In this document: positions 60,610 to 64,000 of the stretch, piece by piece
How positions within the stretch are numbered: the stretch's first letter is position 1
How the letters are laid out: each line of letters starts with the position of its first letter
Assembly: GCA_913055605.1 (NCBI GenBank)
Contig: CAJXKJ010000003.1
Span: forward strand, 62,001 to 126,000
DNA length: 64,000 nucleotides
Reading direction: 5' to 3'
DNA from: an uncultured Euryhalocaulis sp.
GTDB taxonomy: Bacteria; Pseudomonadota; Alphaproteobacteria; Caulobacterales; Maricaulaceae
Translations under genes and position numbers: made by a program
Notes under the pieces: model-generated
Database searches by the model: none
What the model saw: only the letters and a program-made list of their open reading frames with translations
Told to the model about the DNA's origin: nothing

Positions 60610-62904
60610 ATTACGGACACGCTCCGCAAGCGACTTGCCTCGGGCGCCGGGGCCGCCGCGCTGGCGCTGGCGGCCGGATCCTATGCGCATGCCCAGTCCG
60701 CGGATGAGGGCGCGCCGGAGGAATTCGCCGAAGAGATCGGCCTTGTCGACGAGGACGAGGACGACCCGGTCTATATCGCGGCCGACGAATTCATCAACGA
60801 CACGGAAAACAGCCGCTATATCGCGCGCGGCGCGGTAGAGGCGCGCAGCGGCGCGCGCGTGATGCGGGCCGACACGCTCTATTATTATCCCGACGAGGGA
60901 CGCATCGTCGCCGAAGGCAATGTCGTCATCATGCTGGAGGACGGCAATCTGGACTATGCCGACCGCGGCGAGTTCAGCGAGGATTTCTCCGACGGCGTCG
61001 CGGTGAATTTCTCCCGGCGGATGGAGAATGACGCCATCGCTTCCGCCGCGCTGCTGGAGCGGCGGAACGGCACCCAGAACGTCCTGACCCGCGCCGTCTA
61101 TTCGGCGTGCCCGGTGTGCGAGGAAGATCCGACGCCGACCTGGCGGTTCCGTGCGCGCCGTGCGCTGCACGATACCGAAGACGAGATGATCTATTATCGG
61201 GACGTCACCTTCCAGTTCGCTGGAATCCCCGTCCTGTATTTCCCGTTCTACGCCCACCCTGATCCCACGGTGGACCGCAAGACCGGGTTCCTGCTTCCGA
61301 CGATCGGCTACTCGACCACGCTCGGCGCGCGCTACACCCAGCCGTTCTTCTGGGCCATCGACGATCACCACGACCTGCTGGTCTCCCCGATGATCAGCAG
61401 CGAGGTGACCCCGGTTCTGAACTTCGAGTACCGCCGCCGGTTCTGGTCGGGTTTCGTGGAGGCCGAAGGCTCCATCACCAAGGAGCAGCGCTTCAACTCT
61501 TCCGGCAAGTTCGGGGAGGACAAGGTCCGCGGCCACATCTTCAGCAGCGGCGTGTTCGCCCTTTCGGACGACTGGAGCTGGGGGTTCGGCGCCGAACGGG
61601 TGACGGACTACGAATATCTGTACCGCTACAATATCGGCTACAGCGTCCACGCCCAGATTATCGACCGCGGCCTGTACGGCGGCGCCCACTATGCCGGCTA
61701 TCTGATCAGCCAGCCGTTCGTCGCCGGGCAGGACAAGGATTTCTACGCCAGCATTTCCGCCCTGGCCTTCCAGAACGTCGTGCGGCCGGTCTCTTCGGAC
61801 ACGCTGCCGCTGGTCCTGCCGATCGCCGAGGTGCGCCACACGCTGGACCTGGAGGATTTCGGCCAGCTCGAACTGGTCAGCGACGTCACCGCGCTGTCCC
61901 GGGGCGTGGGCTCCGATTATGCGCGCGGCACCGCCTGGGCGAACTGGAGCACGCGCGAGACCCTTTCCAACGGCGTGGTGCTGGAGCCGTTCGGGCGGCT
62001 GCGCGGCGACTATTTTTCGGTCGACGAGGCTTTCGTCCCGGCGACCGGCGTCGAGAAGTCTGGCGAGCGCGGACGGGTCAGCGCCTATGCCGGCCTCGAC
62101 GCCCGCTGGCCGTTCTACCGTCCGGGCGAGGTGTCCTTCACCATCGAGCCGCGCGTGCAGGCGATCGCCAGCGCCGGCCCGTCCACCGTCCTCGACGGGT
62201 TTGCGCGCGTTCCCTACGACCCGCTGACCATGACCGGGCCGACCCTGCTGCTGGAGGACAGCCTCACCGCCGAACTCAACGGCGCGACGCTGTTCTCGCC
62301 GAACCGCTATGCCGGCTTTGACCGGATCGAGGAGGGCGGACAGGTGAATGTTGGCGTGCTGGCGCGCGCCGACTGGGGCTTCAACAACTCCGCCTCTTTC
62401 CTGTTCGGCAGATCCTATCACACCGATCCGGAACAGTTTTCCCCGGCCTCGGGTCTGGACCAGTCCTGGTCCGACTACGTGGTGGAGACGACCTATTCCC
62501 AGCTCGGCTTCGTCCTGACCAACCGGCTCCGGATCGATCCGGACGAATACAAGATCGAGCGTCTGGAGACCGACGGCTCGGTCAATGTGGGCCCCTTCAC
62601 ACTGGGCGTGGGCTATTTCTCGCTGTCGGAGGATTTCACCGGCACCGAATCCCGGGAATATCTCAAGCTCGGCGCGTCTGTGGACCTCACCGACACGATC
62701 GCGCTGTCCTATTCGCTGGACCGCGATCTGGAGAACGAGCGCACCCAGCGCGCGACCTTCGCGGTGACCTATGAGGACGACTGCCTGAAGGCCAGCGTCT
62801 CTTATCTGAAGAGCCAGGGCTCGCCGTTCCGGGCGGTGCAGGAATTCGGCGGCGTCTTCTTTACGATCGGCCTGAAGACCATCGGGGATTTTGGCGTCGG
62901 CTGA
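60610..62904 (+). CDS. lptD: LPS-assembly protein LptD, apparently started at a rare ATT (or ATC) codon
   Basis: A 764-residue outer-membrane protein. If translation starts at ATT 60610 there is a complete signal peptide: a basic n-region TDTLRKR, a hydrophobic LASGAGAAALALAAGS and cleavage after AHA. The mature protein begins acidic and enters the OstA/LptA-like domain (VYIAADEFINDTENSRYIAR). YSACPVCEEDPTPTW (Cys166, Cys169) and a C-terminal DDC (about Cys725) are the disulfide cysteines, and FPFYAHPDPTVDRKTGFLLP starts the beta-barrel. A start at the first ATG (60859) would remove the signal peptide and half of the periplasmic domain. Its position after the nucleotidyltransferase gene is unusual; lptD is normally with surA/pdxA. 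Confidence 0.9.
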   Translation: MTDTLRKRLASGAGAAALALAAGSYAHAQSADEGAPEEFAEEIGLVDEDEDDPVYIAADEFINDTENSRYIARGAVEARSGARVMRADTLYYYPDEGRIVAEGNVVIMLEDGNLDYADRGEFSEDFSDGVAVNFSRRMENDAIASAALLERRNGTQNVLTRAVYSACPVCEEDPTPTWRFRARRALHDTEDEMIYYRDVTFQFAGIPVLYFPFYAHPDPTVDRKTGFLLPTIGYSTTLGARYTQPFFWAIDDHHDLLVSPMISSEVTPVLNFEYRRRFWSGFVEAEGSITKEQRFNSSGKFGEDKVRGHIFSSGVFALSDDWSWGFGAERVTDYEYLYRYNIGYSVHAQIIDRGLYGGAHYAGYLISQPFVAGQDKDFYASISALAFQNVVRPVSSDTLPLVLPIAEVRHTLDLEDFGQLELVSDVTALSRGVGSDYARGTAWANWSTRETLSNGVVLEPFGRLRGDYFSVDEAFVPATGVEKSGERGRVSAYAGLDARWPFYRPGEVSFTIEPRVQAIASAGPSTVLDGFARVPYDPLTMTGPTLLLEDSLTAELNGATLFSPNRYAGFDRIEEGGQVNVGVLARADWGFNNSASFLFGRSYHTDPEQFSPASGLDQSWSDYVVETTYSQLGFVLTNRLRIDPDEYKIERLETDGSVNVGPFTLGVGYFSLSEDFTGTESREYLKLGASVDLTDTIALSYSLDRDLENERTQRATFAVTYEDDCLKASVSYLKSQGSPFRAVQEFGGVFFTIGLKTIGDFGVG

Positions 62905-62922
62905 CGCCCAGCCTGCGCAGGC

Positions 62923-63684
62923 CTAGAGGCCGGCTTCCGGCCCTTCGCCGGGTCTGGCGACCGCGCCCATGTCTTCGGGAAGCGTGATGTCGGCCGTCTC
63001 GCCGTCCGGACGCGCCGCGCGAAGCGTCTCCGCCGCCTCTTCCAGCCGCCGCCGCTCCGCGAGCAGGTAATCGGTCTCAAGGAACGGATTGGGCGGGCAG
63101 ACATGGAAGACGATGTCATAGGTCAGACCGTCGTCGGCGTCCTCCGGGTCTTCTCCGTCAAACAGTTCGCCGCGGCTGAGCGCGCCGACGCCGCCGCCCA
63201 CATCGGCCCACAGGGCCTTGATCGCCGACAGCAGGTTTTCGTAGCGCTGGTCCGGAACCCGCGGCACGATTTCCCCGACCGAATAGCTTCCAGGTTCGGC
63301 GTCCTGACCCAGTTCGGGCAGGGCGGCGTCGCGCAGGGCGTTGCGCGCGGCGATCAGGTCGGACTGCCGCATCAGATCGTCCGCGAACGTATCCTGCTGA
63401 TATCCCGGCAGATTGCGCAGTGTCGGATCGTCGCTGAGGGAGGAGGGGGGGAACATCGCCGACTCTTCCTCCAGCTGGAAATTCTCGATCAGCCGGCGAA
63501 GGCAGACGACATCCTCCGGCTCCGGCGGGATGTCCGCGAGCCGCGGATAGCCCGGATAGGCCTCGTCCGCCGCGATCGCCAGGTCGGTTTTCGGCGCGCT
63601 GTCGAACGCCTTGCAGGCGGACAGCGCCGCCAGCAGCGGGGCGGCGGCGAGAAAGAAGGGACGGATGGAGGTCGGTCGGGTCAT
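62923..63684 (-). CDS. Predicted lipoprotein of unknown function
   Basis: A 253-residue protein starting at ATG 63684. RPFFLAAAPLLAALSACKAF has a lipobox (LSAC, Cys24), so it is probably lipid anchored at the envelope. The mature part is acidic and helical with two Cys (VVCLRRLIENF and FHVCPPNPF) that could form a disulfide. I do not recognise a family. It converges on lptD with a 12-base palindrome (GCCTGCGCAGGC at 62911-62922) in the gap. A frame to 63825 is longer and overlaps the divergent glk start. Confidence 0.65.
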   Translation of the reverse strand: MTRPTSIRPFFLAAAPLLAALSACKAFDSAPKTDLAIAADEAYPGYPRLADIPPEPEDVVCLRRLIENFQLEEESAMFPPSSLSDDPTLRNLPGYQQDTFADDLMRQSDLIAARNALRDAALPELGQDAEPGSYSVGEIVPRVPDQRYENLLSAIKALWADVGGGVGALSRGELFDGEDPEDADDGLTYDIVFHVCPPNPFLETDYLLAERRRLEEAAETLRAARPDGETADITLPEDMGAVARPGEGPEAGL

Positions 63685-63781
63685 CGCGCCGGTCTGTCGT
63701 ATCGCGTCCGCGCGCGCTGCGGAAGACGCCCCGGGCAATTGGGGGTTTAGCGCCGCCGCGGAAGGCTGATAATGGTGAGCG

Positions 63782-64000
63782 GTGGACGCGGGGCGAACAA
63801 TTCTTGTCGGCGACGTCGGGGGCACGAATGTGCGCCTTGCAACCGGCGCGATGGACTCTTCCGGCGCCCTGCGGCTGAAGGACCGGCGCGCCTATAAGGG
63901 CGACGATTTCGCCGGGCTGGAGCCTGTCATCGAAGCCTATCGCGCCGAAACCGGCGCCCCGACGCCGGAAGCCGTGGCCTTCGGCCTGGCCGGGCCGGTG
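63782..64000 (+). CDS. glk: Glucokinase, 3' truncated by window edge
   Basis: The first 73 codons of a ROK-unrelated bacterial glucokinase. TILVGDVGGTNVRLATGAMD (residues about 6-25) is the phosphate-1 ATP-binding motif with D-x-GGT-x-x-R, and VAFGLAGPV at the window end matches the conserved AxAGPV block. GTG 63782 is the only suitable in-frame start; no strong ribosome site is visible. It makes glucose 6-phosphate, entering central metabolism and, through glucose 1-phosphate, the rfbF step. Probably unrelated by regulation to the glycan genes. Confidence 0.85.
   Translation, partial: MDAGRTILVGDVGGTNVRLATGAMDSSGALRLKDRRAYKGDDFAGLEPVIEAYRAETGAPTPEAVAFGLAGPV

Noticed and set aside
62911-62922. 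Palindrome GCCTGCGCAGGC as terminator between lptD and the lipoprotein gene
   Set aside because: Six-base arms with no loop and no T-run; too weak to call.
1-64000. tRNA, rRNA, CRISPR, insertion sequence or integrase
   Set aside because: None seen on reading; no transposase-like protein, spaced repeats or cloverleaf-like sequence noticed, though a covariance search was not possible.

Overview
This is a 64-kb stretch of high-GC DNA, with third codon positions nearly all G or C. It reads as an alphaproteobacterial chromosome: the LptE lipoprotein carries the alphaproteobacterial style N-terminus (cysteine followed by GFKPLY), and LptD, LptE, a Wzm/Wzt-type exporter and glucokinase are all present. 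No genus can be named from sequence alone. Almost the whole window is one surface-glycan (O-antigen, capsule or exopolysaccharide) region. I see no tRNA, rRNA, CRISPR array, transposase or phage gene.

Layout. 1-5691 (+): FkbM methyltransferase (5' truncated), PhyH-type dioxygenase, polytopic membrane protein, TylF-like methyltransferase, GT2. 5688-11048 (-): AglD/MprF-like membrane protein, an SGNH-like/MBOAT O-acetylation pair, a polytopic membrane protein. 11178-14220 (+): two FkbM methyltransferases and a Wzx-like flippase. 14255-20953 (-): CDP-sugar operon rfbF-rfbG-rfbH, a NeuB-SAF-cupin fusion and a pyruvate-type ThDP enzyme. 21205-27749 (+): SDR-HAD fusion, iron-type alcohol dehydrogenase, polyprenyl-phosphate-type GT2, FkbM protein, small coiled-coil protein, methyltransferase-like protein. 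27789-28670 (-): RmlD-like reductase. 28798-33874 (+): TPR-like/TIGR04372 glycosyltransferase, an unknown 624-aa protein, a methyltransferase, then a strong bidirectional terminator. 33952-35924: a methyltransferase diverging from a WecE-type aminotransferase.

35921-53841 (-) is a very compact run of 19 genes, many overlapping by 1-8 bases. In transcription order it holds two SDRs around a GmhA-like SIS isomerase, a split transketolase, a zinc-type dehydrogenase, a HAD phosphatase, an APH-type kinase, a large membrane protein, a WbqC-like protein, methyltransferases, a fatty-acid desaturase, a PglD-like acyltransferase, a beta-propeller protein, a GT2 and a PhyH dioxygenase. Then come lptE, the Wzt/Wzm-like ABC exporter and a GmhB-like phosphatase (-), followed by a GT4 transferase, an HldE-like protein with reversed domain order, a sugar-1-phosphate nucleotidyltransferase and lptD (+). 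The window ends with a lipoprotein (-) and the start of glk (+).

How the parts may work together (inference). rfbFGH plus the ThDP enzyme match the DdhA/B/C-YerE logic for a two-carbon-branched 3,6-dideoxyhexose (yersiniose type); the SDR-HAD fusion or the RmlD-like protein could supply the final reductase. The split transketolase, GmhA-like, HldE-like, GmhB-like and nucleotidyltransferase genes would make a nucleotide-activated heptose or relative. Twelve predicted methyltransferases, the MBOAT pair and the PglD protein point to a heavily decorated, hydrophobic glycan. A Wzx-like flippase and an ABC exporter in the same region suggest two assembly routes, with LptD/LptE encoded beside the exporter. 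Functions are assigned by motif recognition only; no database search was run.
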